Source: Endocalyx cinctus
Taxonomy: Eukaryota > Ascomycota > Sordariomycetes > Amphisphaeriales > Apiosporaceae
NCBI GenBank assembly: GCA_001600455.1
Contig: BCKC01000004.1
Coordinates: forward strand, 310,001 to 374,000
Length of the DNA: 64,000 bases
Direction: 5' to 3'
Shown in pieces: positions 1-11,500 of this stretch (its first letter is position 1; the number at the start of each line of letters is the position of its first letter). The notes under the pieces are model-generated. The model made no database searches, was not told where the DNA came from, and worked only from the letters and a program-made list of their open reading frames with translations. A program made the position numbers and the translations under genes.

Positions 1-2446
1 CAATAACCGCGTTCAAGGCTTTGCTGTGCACGCGCGAAGACTGAGCTCCTCCTCTTTCGTTGTATCTGATACACTTGTCGAGTTAACTAGAGATCGGCCA
101 CTTATTAGCAGAAACCTGCTGTGACACTTTCCGTCTGTATGAACAAATTATCTCCATGCATCTACTAGTAGTTAATCTCATGCAGAGTTAGCCGTAGTTC
201 TCCAAAGTCATGACGCATGAGACGAAGAATTCGGGGTCTTTAATGAGAGGGCTACCAAATAACCAAGGGCATGTTCGAAACACAGCTGTCCGACCTAGCT
301 TTGCTTATTAAAATCGAGTTCAACACTTACCTTAACGTTTACATGGTGTGTATCTTTGGAAAATGGGCTAATTTTTCAGTGCTTTGTAACCTCTATTACG
401 CCCTGTAAGCTAAACCGTGCAGGGGGATGATACTCTAAAAACTAAACTTATTGGGGGACTAGCCCCTGGAATATATCGAGCCGGCTCCGAGTCTCGTTCT
501 GATAATAGGGTGACGTCAGCGCCCGCCCACGCGCCGCAGATCGTGACGACAGCCGGGACGCGTGTGCCTCGACGAACGCGACGAACGCGACGTTCCCCTA
601 CTGCTCGACACGGCGACGTTTCAGGGACCGTCCGCGGTCAGCACCGCGTGCTGCCGTCCGGCCCGAGAAAATTATCCTTCCTCCTGCGCGTCGCCGACCT
701 AGGCCCGAGCGCTTATATACTCTCAATTGCTTTATCCCTTCGCCGTATTCTGCTTTTATGCGTTCGGCCCAGAAGACCTGAGAACCATCGCCCGACAAAT
801 AACTGTCTAGGTCCAAACGGGACCGCCTTCGTCCCGTCCCGACTGTCGCCCGTAGATATTGATCGTACTTGCTGGTTGTCGCTGAGAGCAGCGCGAAGTA
901 GACGGAGCCGCGTGGACCTTTGATGACCTAATCGGCGAGGTCACCGCCCCGGCGCGGAGTCCCTACTTCCCCGAGGTCTCGTTCCTACGGCTACGCCGGG
1001 CCCGTGGCTTAGGTGAGGTCCTCCCATCCCTGAAACCCCACGCGCAAGCCGTCCGCCAAAAGCGCCGAGCTCACGCCCTGTTCTCGGTACGGCATTTCAA
1101 CGCGTTGTTCGATCGGACTTTTAACGGGATCGGCAGCTCTCCCAAATTTTCTTTCGACTATCTCCGGGCAGCAAGACAAGACCTGCCCGTTGGCCTCGAC
1201 ATCATGATATATTTCGCCGACTTCGTGACTCGTACCTGCGCGGCTTCGTGGTTTTGCCGCACCGGTGATACCGTCGAGCATCCTTCTAGAACAATACCTC
1301 CCGGAGATGTTGTTGCCTGCGCTTAGGCTAACCGCCCCCAGTCTTCCCGCCTACCGAGGTGTACCGTGCACTTTGTCATACCATGTCAGCAAGTCGGAGA
1401 AGCCGCTGGCGAGAAAAATGGCTCGGACGGCTAGTTTCGTGCACGGGGCCTTACTCGCAAAATGTACCGAGGGGTATAAGATCCGGAGCAGCCGGTCCTG
1501 CTGTTCTTCTCGTGCGGCATTCCCTTTGCGAGAACTGCGTGCAGATTTTCGGAAGGTCCGAGTATCACGATCCCTGATTCTTTCGTCTCTGCAAGTGCAC
1601 GCTTTGCCAGGCGCGGGTTCATCTGACCGTGAGAATTCGAACTCTGACAACAGGCACCTCTATGCTCTGTATCGACCGCCGGGGGGGGGGGGGGGGGGGG
1701 GGGTGTTTAATTGTTTAATGAAAAACTGTTTAGCGATAATCGTATTCAAGATGAATTTTAGTGATGAAGTTGTAAAGTTGACGCAAATAATTGAAAAAGA
1801 TGTTTTAAAAAAAAAATTACTTAGTTGTACTATAAGGTAGGAGTTGTGTGGTGGGGGATTTACACATTAATTAGGCGCGGGTATAATGTACCACTCGATA
1901 AAAATAGGAGGCGCGCAATTAGTATCAACGAGGTTTAACTAGATTCGCCTTCAGCCACCTGGACATCGAAAGGGGGGGATATCTAGGCTGTTAACTTTAT
2001 ACTGCCAGTTGGTTCAACTAGGAAAGGGTGATAAAAGGGGATTCATAATTGAAGTTTCTTTATATATGCACTAAACGCGGGTTTGCTCCTTAGAGTCGCA
2101 TTTATATGCTAGTATCAATTTTATTACGCTATTTTAACGTTCGCTGCATACGTAAGCTTTTCAAATAAAGTCCATCTTTGTTACAGAAAACGAGACGGAC
2201 GTGGACGAAATTCCGCCGAAGGTGTTTATCATACAGTAACAAATCTTGGGAGGAGTTCGAAGCCTTCTTACTGTAGAGCTAGGATGAGTTTTTCCGCTTT
2301 ATAACCTTATATGTCGTCTTATCCAGCTACAATAAAAATTACTCTACTCGCCTAAATCCTTCGGCAAACCTTGCCGATAGAGAATTGATATAAATGCACG
2401 TAGATCATTCTAGCGGTTTCGAATAATTAAAGGAACATTATATTAT
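1..2446. other. No supportable gene; GC-rich block then AT-rich DNA
   Basis: I see no gene that I can defend here. About 480-1670 is clearly GC-rich and CpG-rich compared with its surroundings, and several overlapping frames stay open on both strands, but none resembles a known family and high GC alone lengthens open frames. A short tandem pattern (cgacgaacg repeated) lies near 569-594. From about 1710 to 2446 the sequence is AT-rich with stops in all frames. The GC block may be the remains of a transposon or gene that escaped mutation. Confidence 0.5.
1681..1703 (+). repeat. Poly-G homopolymer, 23 G
   Basis: An uninterrupted run of 23 G, directly after ccgcc. A second, 20-base poly-G run occurs at 32947-32966. 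Such runs are rare in fungal DNA. They could be real G-rich tracts able to form G-quadruplexes, or homopolymer artefacts of sequencing or assembly. The boundary between GC-rich DNA on the left and AT-rich DNA on the right falls exactly on this run, so a misjoin is possible. Confidence 0.9.
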
Positions 2447-3150
2447 CTATTCCGATACAGGGTGAGCACATTGGGCCTGACGAGCGAAAGCTAGCTTCCC
2501 GGACAGTTCATGATGCATAGCCTTCTCTACCCGAGCCCAAGTCGTAGTCGAACCGTTCAAGCCTTCCCCGTTCTTTTCACGAGGCACCGCATCGTCTATA
2601 CAATACCATCCCTCAGGAGAATGAGTACCGTCGTGGAGTAAGGCCGGATAGATCATGATCGAGATGTCGGTGGTTTATATGGGCGTACATTATTGCGGTG
2701 TCGTTCCTCGCTATTAGTCTCGTGATCTGCCCTCGTACACCTCGATATGTTCCCTAAGATCGACGTAACGTGGGGCAGGCCCGCGTACTCGGGGCAGCCC
2801 ACGGAGCCCTGCCGCCAGGCCGAGTTTGTGGCGTCGATCGTAGCATTCAGTCACAAAGGTCGGGTAGACGCGGATATTCTTCCAAATAATATGGCTAAAA
2901 TCGTAGATCGTCTCGTATACAGGCACTGTCGCGAACTTCTAGAACCCAGATACCATCTACGTTTCTAGCGACATGTTTAGCCACTTGATCTGGGATCGGT
3001 CTTGGACTCGTCGGCATCGATGGTGAAAGTGTTGGCGAAGCTCGTGGAATAGTGGTTGTTGGTCTCCACTACGGCGTCGATCAAGAATATCAAATGCGAA
3101 CATCTTCATCATCCTTGCAGTCGCACCACATGCCGTTGAGATTTATAAGC
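2447..3150 (-). pseudogene. Decayed unrecognised coding frame
   Basis: One minus-strand frame reads through about 230 codons from near 3150 to a stop at 2447, broken by about seven TAA/TAG codons, including a cluster of five near 2665-2716. The stretches between them look protein-like (for example the 69 codons at 2447-2656 and the 70 codons at 2714-2926). Most stops would disappear if CAA or CAG had mutated to TAA or TAG. I do not recognise a family, and part of the frame is rich in His and Arg, which can mean the wrong frame. The call is tentative. Confidence 0.22.
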
Positions 3151-5110
3151 CTGATCTTGTTTATGATAGCGGATACTAATAACTCGACGTACGACTTGAC
3201 GTTGGTGTTCATTGTCAGAACCCTGTCCAACCTCATCTCTAGCTCGGTAGTCAAATGTCATGTGTAAAGTGACGTTGTTGTCGGCGCAAGTGGTGATCTA
3301 CAACACCTCGAACGCCGTTTTGACGATACACACATGTGCCTTGCAATGTTGTTGTTGATGAGGTCGACGTTCTCGCGGATGGATAGGTTCCCATGCATCA
3401 TGGTCGTCTCACGTCGGACATGGTCGAGCACGGCTACGTTTCCCCCTCACGAAAATGTCGTTGATCAACCCGATGAAATTGCTGGCTATCTGCTCCACGG
3501 TGGTCGGTATTGTCTTCCAATCCACGGGCGTTCTCTCGCGGCAAAACCTGTTCCTGTTCTTATATATGATTGCACCTCGTACTCTCGCTGCTTATCGTCG
3601 TCTTCTCAAATTACTCCAGCTTCGTGGCCACGATACTTGTTCGTCTTCTCCTTGTACCGATTAGATGCGCTCGGTCGGGATTTACTCGGGTAGATACTCA
3701 GCCATCCAAGCGTGCTTGGCTAGCATGTACTGTTCGGTAAACATCAGGATCGCCGGGAGGACGGTCGAGTACGTGGAGCAGGGGAGAATCAGGAAGACGA
3801 AGATGAACGAGTTGGTGAACATTATGGTGCTCGACATCAGGTCCAACTTCTAGCCTCCGACCTCGGCTGAGATCACGTCCGCGATATTCAGGCAGAGGGA
3901 GTCCCATCTTTAGACGTTCAGGTCGGTAGGCTGCAACTCGATTGTGGACGGATCGGAGGGAGTTCATGACGCTTAACAAGCACGCACCCGGATGTGGTGG
4001 CCACCCTGTAGACGATCGGGCACGTCGTCTCAAGCACGGTCATAAGATGGAACAGCACCGACGTCGGGACGATCAACGAGGTCTTCTCTCCGGAGTTAGA
4101 GCAGTCGGGGCCAATATCCTTGACCGGATGACGCTCGAGAGCATCAATATGTTGGCGAACTACGCCGCGGCCATGAGTACTAACCTCGGCGACATCCTTG
4201 CGCATGTTTGGCAGTATCCCCCATATAGTTCTATGGGTCCCCGACCCTCTTCTTAGCCGCCTTGCATCGGGGTTATAAATATCGGCACTGGAAAGCAGTT
4301 CAGAAGAGTCGTCATCCGATCAGCTTCAACGACGCGCCTAGCCATGGAGAAGTCGATTGTTCTCCGGCGGCCTTAATCACCACCAGCACGATTCCGACGG
4401 ACATCGACTCGAGTAGTGGTTGAGGCTAGACTAAAACGAGGTATGGCTGCTGATGTTCTACCTGTTCTAGATGATCTTCCGCTTGTTGTTCGACTCGTGG
4501 CCTTGATCATAGGCCTATCGTTGTCAGCTGTTGCACTTCTCGCCGACGTAGTAATGGTGCTGGTGCTGGTCGTGGTTTCGATCGTCTGGTCGCTTATGGA
4601 CGTCGATTTGACGTCGTCTTGGCCAAGCCCATGACCTTGTTCTATGATGATGGCCGAGTTCCGATTTTAGCAGAGTTCTACTCGAATTAGCGTTGGTCAC
4701 GACCGTGTGTTGACGAACTTGGGACCTTTGACCTTGCTGTCTAGCGTCTCGTTGATAAACATGGTGAACTGAAACATGTTCCTCACCTCCACGTACGACG
4801 ATTTGATAATGCTGTCAGCTCGATGGTGTTCTTGCGCTGGTCGTGCCATGTATATCTATGAATGAACCATATCGTCATGCGCTTGATCAATTACGTGATG
4901 TTGGTGTCTGGTTCGATTAAGGACCTTTTTAATGAACTAGTCCTGTGTATTCTATATAATGAGGGATGCGCTCTCGACGACGACGATGATGACTCGGGCT
5001 TGTCGTTGTGCGTACGTTTTCTCGCTCTTCGGCCTTCCTTGTATTTATTATTTTTTCTCGTGCTATTAATTCAACCCCTAATGTTATCGGGTGTACAGCT
5101 TTTTTGTTAA
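3151..5110. other. Degenerate, formerly coding-like sequence, unresolved
   Basis: Moderately GC-rich with many CpG and GAC/GTC-type triplets. Open frames of 60-120 codons occur on both strands (for example 3334-3693 plus, 3698-4033 minus, 3942-4256 plus, 4416-4634 plus), some hydrophobic, but all end quickly and none matches a family I know. I read it as the remains of one or more decayed genes or a transposon rather than as present-day genes. Confidence 0.35.
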
Positions 5111-6596
5111 CGATTTAGTAAACGTTTCGTTTAGTTAGAGCATGGATGTCGCGGACTATATGTTGGGTTATATGGTCGTGATATATTATGTTCAGTCGCG
5201 ATGTTGTTGATTTCCCAGCCCCTCGGCGGATAAATAATTTTTCCCATTAGAGATTGGATACCTCGGGGTTTGCAGCAACGGGTCCATTGCTCCAAAAAAT
5301 AAACACTAAATTAGGTACATCTTGAGGTACCACGCCAGCGCTTAAAAAAAGTATATTTTTAATATTGATAAAGAAGCACGAACCTTCGGCGAACGAAAGG
5401 CGCTGTGAGGTTGGACTGGAGTGATGCTTAATATTTAGACCTCGACGCCGAAGTGCTAGGCACTTGACCAGTACATACTACTAATTAATTTGTCTAAGCT
5501 GCCATTGTATGCGATAGTTATAGTGGTGTTAGTGAGCAGATGCCCTATATTAACAATATTAATAGGATAGCTAATATGGGTAGCAGCGAGTTATTAGCAG
5601 TGGATAGAAAATTGCCTAATTAAGCTTAGCATACAGCTCCTAGACATCCGGCAGCTACTGAAAACTACCCCTTTTACCACCTTAAACAGAATGATCCTAC
5701 CCCGAGAAGCACAATTTTAGTAATTGCGATACGCTACGCTTGACGGTTTCAAAGACTAATGAGAAGTATGGAGGGTTAGAATAAGACAAATGTTCACACC
5801 ACTCAGGGTGGATGATGGTCGCTTCCTAGATAAACGTAACGCATTTTAAACCTCCTTTCTCGATCGCGAGTTCAAGGTTATGCGGACACCGCTATAGATA
5901 TTCCATGAGTTCACACGGTAAGATCTGTACCCCTGAGAATTTCCCCTGACACTACTAAGCGAGGCCTTCAAGTTCATCTTATTTATATCAACATATCCAA
6001 GAAAATATATTAATCATCATCTTTCGATCGCAATATCCTAACCTAATAACTATATCAATCCTCCTAGACCTAAGGGGTTTCTCATTCATCAACCTACAGT
6101 AAAAATAGAAATGATTCCGTCTAGAGTTTCCGGGCCGTCTATGGAGGTATATAACGCATTTAAGCTGAGTTTCTTGTCTTTATTACCTTCATTCTTTTCA
6201 TAGTCAAAAATATATATTAAAAATGAATTCCTCATGATTACAAACACTCCACGGCGCCATTCGACTAAATAAACTCGGAAGGTTATCTTTGACCATATCT
6301 ATCTATGCCTTATATCTGTAAGTATAATAAGAACCCCCAATATATTGGGCTGTAGGTTTAGTAATGGTCGTTTCCCCTAACGGGAAGGGCCCAAAATCAG
6401 AATCTCAACCTTGAGGGGCGGGCTTTTTATACAGAAATGCTTGTGTTCTTCAGAAAACAACTAGTCAAGTTTATATAATAGTTTAACTTTTACGCCGTCG
6501 GGAAGAAATACAGAATTCACCGGCCTTGATCGAGTCTTCTTCTGTGATTGTATTAAGTTGTTATAAGTTTGCAGGTGCGTACTGTACTGTACTGTC
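5111..6596. other. AT-rich gene-free stretch
   Basis: AT-rich sequence with stop codons in all frames and no codon pattern. Nothing here supports a gene, an RNA or a recognisable repeat. It fits a RIP-degraded intergenic region. Confidence 0.6.
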
Positions 6597-6683
6597 GTGC
6601 GGGGTCCTGAATACAGGACTAACACTGCCCCGCACCCAGTAGTAGCTACGGTTAGTGCTGTGGAGGGCTGGCCCCCACCACAG
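6597..6683. repeat. Two adjacent inverted repeats, possible transposon terminus or MITE remnant
   Basis: The first palindrome has outer arms gtgcgggg (6597-6604) and ccccgcac (6628-6635) with nested inner arms gtcctg (6604-6609) and caggac (6614-6619), forming a 39-nt hairpin. About 20 bp further on, ctgtgg (6658-6663) pairs with ccacag (6678-6683) around a GC-rich centre (agggctggccccca). A tract of actgtactgtactgt precedes them at about 6579-6594. The GC-rich arms stand out in an AT-rich setting just past the 3' end of a BTB gene. They could be the end of a DNA transposon, a MITE, or a strong transcription-end hairpin. Confidence 0.5.
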
Positions 6684-6746
6684 CTTTAAAATTGGAGGTG
6701 ATTTGAAAATAAGCATTATGATTAGAATGAAGTCTATATGCGAGTT

Positions 6747-7595
6747 TTATATATGTGTGCTTCCATTGGAACTTGCAAGTCTCGATTCACTTATATTGTC
6801 CATTCGTCCTGTATTATGAGACATAAGGCTCGGTTTTAGCTCGAGATGGTCGTCTTTCGCCATCCGTTCTTGTTGCCTTTTCAAGTATCTCCTCATCTTC
6901 GAGTTTAACCGTTTGGGATTGATCGCGCGCGGTTCGGAGTCGGGTTCTGGTGTGGCAAGTCTTGTCAGATTTGAATCTTCTCGACTTTGAATTCCAGGGT
7001 CGAAGTCTTCTTGGCTTGTAGAACGCAACCGTAGGGAATCCATCCTCTCGTGGCATAATTGAACCGCAACTGTGAGAAGGGCACTGGTGATTGACAAAGC
7101 TTGGTCGCTTGCTAGTGGTGCAGGAGGGTTGTCGATAAGCGGTTTGACTAGATGTTTGAGATAGTCGTGGAGCCATGTATCCTCTGCTCCTAAAGTTAGA
7201 GATGCGTCCTTCATCACGTCTAAGACTTCTGTCACAAGTAAGAAAGCGCCGAGCCTTCTGATCTCGCCCTGCGCAAGACTCATTAAAAGAGATAGTCCGT
7301 ATTTACGGGCAATTACGTAGACCCGCACACTTGTCGTGAATTCGACAACATGTTCCTCGTGAAGAGATGATCCTTTCGGCTTAAGTGATTGGTACGTGCT
7401 CGTAAAGAGGTAATGCACAAGCACATGGCCGATGTCGCCGGAGATGTCCAGGCGTAGCGTCATATCATATTGGCAAAGGGAAGACAGCTTGGGGTTCTTA
7501 TCAACTAGTGCGGCTGGGGCACTGAGCGGCGGCCCGTCCGCGAAGTAGAGTGTGATAAAGGGACACACATACGGGCTCGATCCTAATGTTAGCAT
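6747..7595 (-). CDS. BTB/POZ domain protein (fungal type)
   Basis: A 282-residue open frame on the minus strand. Residues about 6-110 match the fungal BTB/POZ pattern: an opening SSPYVCPFITLYFADGPPL followed by a GHVLVHYLFT segment and a KPKG/VEFTTSVRVYVIARKYGL stretch, characteristic of ascomycete BTB proteins. The tail (about 195-282) is charged and low in complexity, rich in Ser, Glu and Lys. BTB domains dimerise and often act as Cullin-3 adaptors or scaffolds; no partner domain is visible here. The ATG at 7593-7595 starts the frame just before the domain. An upstream ATG at 7707-7709 with a gtaaat donor and a gctaac...attag acceptor looks like a first exon, but its phase does not fit, so either the start is 7595 or the gene has a frameshift. 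Confidence 0.75.
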   Translation of the reverse strand: MLTLGSSPYVCPFITLYFADGPPLSAPAALVDKNPKLSSLCQYDMTLRLDISGDIGHVLVHYLFTSTYQSLKPKGSSLHEEHVVEFTTSVRVYVIARKYGLSLLMSLAQGEIRRLGAFLLVTEVLDVMKDASLTLGAEDTWLHDYLKHLVKPLIDNPPAPLASDQALSITSALLTVAVQLCHERMDSLRLRSTSQEDFDPGIQSREDSNLTRLATPEPDSEPRAINPKRLNSKMRRYLKRQQERMAKDDHLELKPSLMSHNTGRMDNISESRLASSNGSTHI

Positions 7596-8399
7596 CGCAT
7601 GGTGAAACGAGGGGACGGCTGCTCACGATGATTCCGGCCGCGTGTCGACCAAATTTACCTGATTGTCGCGGTCTTCAGATATTGGCGCAGCGCATTTCCT
7701 CCCGGCCATGGTGTTACGTACAATAGGAATTGTTATGTGATTAGTAGGAAGTTCGTTTGATCAAGCTACGATTTTCTTTTTATATGTCTTTTTATGAAAA
7801 TATCTCATGATATTCCCTTTCTATAAGTGGCTAGTGGCAGGGCCCTGGGTCGGACCGTACTATAGCCATGTATGCCGCTCAAAGCTGATATATATTTTAA
7901 TAAAGTTTGGGAAAAGAGCCGATTGCAGCCCACAGCTAATTGAACTATTATATAACATTTAGTGGATCTTATCACAGCACTACGATGAAATCAGCAAAAT
8001 GTATATATTAAGATAGTCATCATCTGGTCAAGGTTAAATATGTGAGGAAAGCTTTTGAGATGGCTTCCTAGGTAGTTATCAGTACTTAAGAAATAGTATA
8101 GTAACTACAGTACAAAATGCAAAATGCAAAATAGTGCGTTTGGATTAGGAAAAGTTAAAAGAAGATCCCCGTTAGTTCGCAAAGCTCTCCTTTATTGTTA
8201 TTATTATTATGCATAAATAAAACGGGTAGTTTTGCTAGGTATAAAAGACGGTCGCAAATGAGAAAGACTACGACATCGTTAATATAGCATCAAAGTATGA
8301 TAACCCTTTTACCGGGATAAATGGTTTAAGGAGCTCGTACATACATTAATACCTAGAAGCTAACTGATTTTTCTCATAGTACAATCATCCATATATGAG
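7596..8399. other. AT-rich intergenic region with a short direct repeat
   Basis: No gene is supportable. A small tandem repeat (aaaatgc three times) lies near 8114-8134, and a taa/tta microsatellite-like stretch near 8196-8218. The part next to 7595 may hold the 5' leader and promoter of the BTB gene on the minus strand; no clear TATA box is placed. Confidence 0.5.
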
Positions 8400-9122
8400 T
8401 TATACGTTTAATTGCATCTTTAAACACTTGCGAACATAATCCGCCTGTATACCCCCTTCAGTAAAGCAATCTATGAAGCAGTCTAGAAGCAGATCAGCAC
8501 AGCTTCCCCATAGCAAAGGTCTTTTTCCTTCGCCCGTAATATCCCACGGAAAACGAACAGGTATTTCATCGGTGTCGATGTTGCTCTAGACTGGCCCCCG
8601 TGGCCCAGTATATGGCAAGAAACCAAGTCCTCCCGGGCCACCTACAGCGATGTTGGTCAAAAAAAGTATCGGGCAGGAACAATTCCTTGGGTGAGATATT
8701 TCCCTTCGTAATATGATTTCCTCTCTAGCTCATACCTATCTATCAAATCACCCGCGCGAAAAACCGCCGTGGATTCGGGAATCAGGGGCGTTAGTATAAA
8801 GTGGAGTCGGCTATTTTTAACTTCGTGCTTTTCCACTTTGTGATGCGATAAGATACGCAGTACCATGTGCCGAAAGACAGCAGGGAAGTCGGTAGGCGAT
8901 TACTCTTGTCAAGATGAAGCTGGACAAGCCGGGGTGAAGGGGGCCGTACGGAATCATTGACGGGCCGACGAGGATACATAGCTCCGTCTTCGGAGATTCT
9001 GGTTGTCGGGGGTATCCGCGTTCTATTGCCGTCGTGAGTGACGCGTATGAGGATAAGGGGCAGATGAGAACGGTCGGTACCGTGCGTCCTGACAGGCAAC
9101 TAGCGGTACATAACCACTCCAT
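8400..9122 (-). pseudogene. Broken unrecognised gene (frameshifts plus a premature stop)
   Basis: Protein-like sequence on the minus strand runs down from about 9100 to a stop at 8400-8402 but changes frame at least twice: near 8900 and at the T run around 8660 (after residues PARYFF). In the last part, about 80 codons contain a single TAG at about 8589 that would be CAG before a C-to-T change. The last part includes a segment rich in Cys and Asp (LLWGSCADLLLDCFIDCFTE) and looks like an ordinary protein C-terminus. I do not recognise the family. The one-base shift in a homopolymer could also be a sequencing error, so the true state may be less broken than it looks. Confidence 0.4.
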
Positions 9123-9606
9123 TGTTTATTGCGTGGGCTTTGCTGTGGGAGACAAGAAATAGCTAGTTATAATCTCGAGAATAGTAAAAGGAATTCTCAT
9201 AATCAAATATCTAATTCAGGTGAGAGGGAGGGTTTATTTCGAGCAGATGCAGAGTCAGGCGTTGAGACTGGATTGCTAGATAATAGTCGAGCTCAGAGGC
9301 TTTCAGTAGACCTGAACGTAATTACGAAGGGGGGATGCTACTTACGTACGGAAAAAAAACGCCACCGTTAACGTAACCCACTCATATGTCGGTCTGGCAA
9401 TTGAATATTTCCATTTTTAATACCACGCTCGAAATTTATCATTGTCAAAACGCAAACACGTTTCCCCCATGACTAAAAAGAAGGCTCGACATAGGCAAAT
9501 ATTAACCAAAGGTTGTCGTCGCACTTTTAACTAGTTTTCACGGAATCTTAATCAGATTGCATAGAATATAGATCAGAGGCTAGCCCGGCAAGAAGCGACA
9601 TCTAAA
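9123..9606. other. Intergenic, upstream of the second BTB gene
   Basis: AT-rich; no family match. A short open frame (9129-9371, plus) has no recognisable features and is probably fortuitous. The 3' part presumably contains the promoter and 5' leader of the gene that starts at 9607. Confidence 0.45.
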
Positions 9607-10369
9607 ATGGGCAACTTCGGTTTTAATAAATCAGGCTTTAATTCACAAGCCGACTTACCTGCAGACATGGCTAACTCGAGGAAGACGCTAGTGGATGGGA
9701 TTTCCAAGTATGTTCTTTTGAGAAGTAAAAAGAGATAAACTAACTTAAACCGGCCAGACTATTTAATAACCTTGAATACTCCGACCTCAAGATTTATATC
9801 GGCTCGTTTGAATTGCCAGCTCATCAGCTGGTGCTCTCGGTCCAAAGCCCGTTCTTTCAAAAGGCTCTTAATGGAAGCTTTAAAGAAAGCAAGACCAAGC
9901 AGTTCCTCTTCACGGATGGAAGCGCAAATGCTCACTGGAGAGTGTTTGAATATATGTATAACGGCAGTTATTCTGAAGAAGTCAATGGGGTATTAGATGT
10001 GGAAGGTGAGCAATTTTAACTCGTGCTCAGATCAGGGCTGATTCCTATGCAGATGATGGGGAGTTGTTGAAAGACGTGCGCGTATATGTAACCGCCGACT
10101 TTTTTCTTATGGATGAATTGAAAGCTTACGCTCTCGCGAGATTTAAATCAAAGCTACGGGGGCTTTGGGTTAGCGAATTATTCGTCGACTGTATTAGAGA
10201 AGTATACAGCTCCACCACAGCTGAATCAGGGAGGGAAGTGAGAGATGCTGTAGTCCAGGCTGCGAAGGAACATTTGGACGAGCTGTGGTTGAAGAAGGCA
10301 TTCCAGAACCTCGTGCACGAGGTCGGCGATTTTGCCGTAGACCTTGTTACATGGCTGCAAAGGGGGTAA
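9607..10369 (+). CDS. BTB/POZ domain protein, three exons
   Basis: Exons 9607-9707, 9758-10005 and 10053-10369 join in frame into 221 residues. The introns are 50 nt (gtatgt donor, ctaac branch site, cag) and 47 nt (gtgagc donor, gcag), and both phases fit. The BTB domain begins at about residue 40 with NLEYSDLKIYIGSFELPAHQ, the usual D-x-x-I/V...F..H..VL core, followed by SPFFQKAL and a FEYMYNGSY segment. After the second intron the protein continues with VRVYVTADFFLMDELKAYA, matching the helical end of fungal BTB proteins that precedes an unknown C-terminal tail. It is a likely Cullin-3 adaptor or scaffold. A clean Met at 9607 and intact splice sites suggest a functional gene. Confidence 0.85.
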
Positions 10370-10582
10370 ATTGACTGAGGTCGCCACGGCCCTCCTACCT
10401 AAGCTGGTTTATATTTAACTGCGTTTACTCATAAGAAATAATTATGATCACAAGCTAGACATTATTAATCTTGTCAAAAGGGTTTAACAATATATATAAA
10501 GCTCTTCTAGTAGATTTCACTCGTTACGCTCGTAATATACGATAAATACCAATTTAAAACTCATATAATTATTAGCAATTTT

Positions 10583-10587
<5 letters not shown>

Positions 10588-10615
<28 letters not shown>
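10588..10615 (+). repeat. Poly-T homopolymer, 28 T
   Basis: A continuous run of 28 T. It could be the genomic copy of a poly-A tail from a retroposed transcript or LINE read on the other strand, or simple homopolymer expansion. No retroposed gene is recognisable next to it. Confidence 0.9.
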
Positions 10616-10619
<4 letters not shown>

Positions 10620-11478
10620 ATGGAATTATGGGTTGATTATGGCGTACGGAAATGCGGAACAAATGGTCCCTAAAGTCGTCGTCCATGGGTGTGCTGTAAG
10701 GTGGCGGGCAATTGACGTTGAATTTAGTGAAGCATAATGGTTTAAAAAGACACGATCCCTTGAATTTTCTTTTTATTAGGGCTGCCGAAGGAGTCCTAAA
10801 GGTCGAAGTTATCTATATAAGAGAAGCTTTAATAAAGCATATAGTTGAGGTTATTCCAGCCCGGCAACGTCGAGGTGGGGGTGATTTATTCGTGCTCTTT
10901 GTTATAATCTTGTTGTGGGGTTATCTAATGTAGGCTGTAGATGGGGATAATTTTGGGATCACGAAAATACTATGACCTAAGCATCTATACGTAGCGCGTA
11001 GCTATTCATCTGAGAACATATTGGTACAGCTGTTTACTTCTTACAAGCTCGCCTGGAAGAGAAAGAATAAGGCGAGAAGCATAAGAGACCAGAGAACCAC
11101 GTGATCAGATCTTTGGGAAAACTCTATGGCTGGTGGCCACGAACTACGGACAACTCCTTCTGAGTGTGATATGCGCAAACCAAAACAAAGGATAGCTGAG
11201 TAGATTTGGAACGGGATGCATGACTAACCGACTACGTATAATTGATTGTGTTAGTAAGTGTGGAATTAAAAGGTGATGAGGCAAAATAAAGTAGCATGAG
11301 GCTCTAGCTAATGCGAAACTCTACGGTTGGGTTACTCCCTGTTCCACCCACTAAATTTATAAGCTTCTTTAGAAGTAGAGCAAGGAATGCGAGGTGTGCG
11401 GGGAACAACCGTCTTGCACAGGACAGCACTATAGGCGTACTTTTAGTCTTTTAGTTGTGTCTCCACTAAGCTAGTTTC

Positions 11479-11500
11479 TTTTTTTTTTTTTTTTTTTTTT
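11479..11500 (+). repeat. Poly-T homopolymer, 22 T
   Basis: A continuous run of 22 T in AT-rich DNA, about 0.9 kb from a similar run at 10588. Similar tracts lie at 35781-35793 (13 T) and 40034-40057 (24 T). Confidence 0.9.

Noticed and set aside
417..1840. Long open frames on both strands in the GC-rich left end
   Set aside because: They overlap one another, have no family match, and high GC content lengthens chance frames.
3698..4256. Hydrophobic or Cys-containing frames suggesting a membrane transporter
   Set aside because: No conserved transporter motif could be found and the frames are interrupted on both strands.
7582..7709. An extra first exon for the BTB gene (ATG 7709, gtaaat donor, gctaac...attag)
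   Set aside because: The splice sites look good but the phases of the two exons do not match, so I kept the ATG at 7595.
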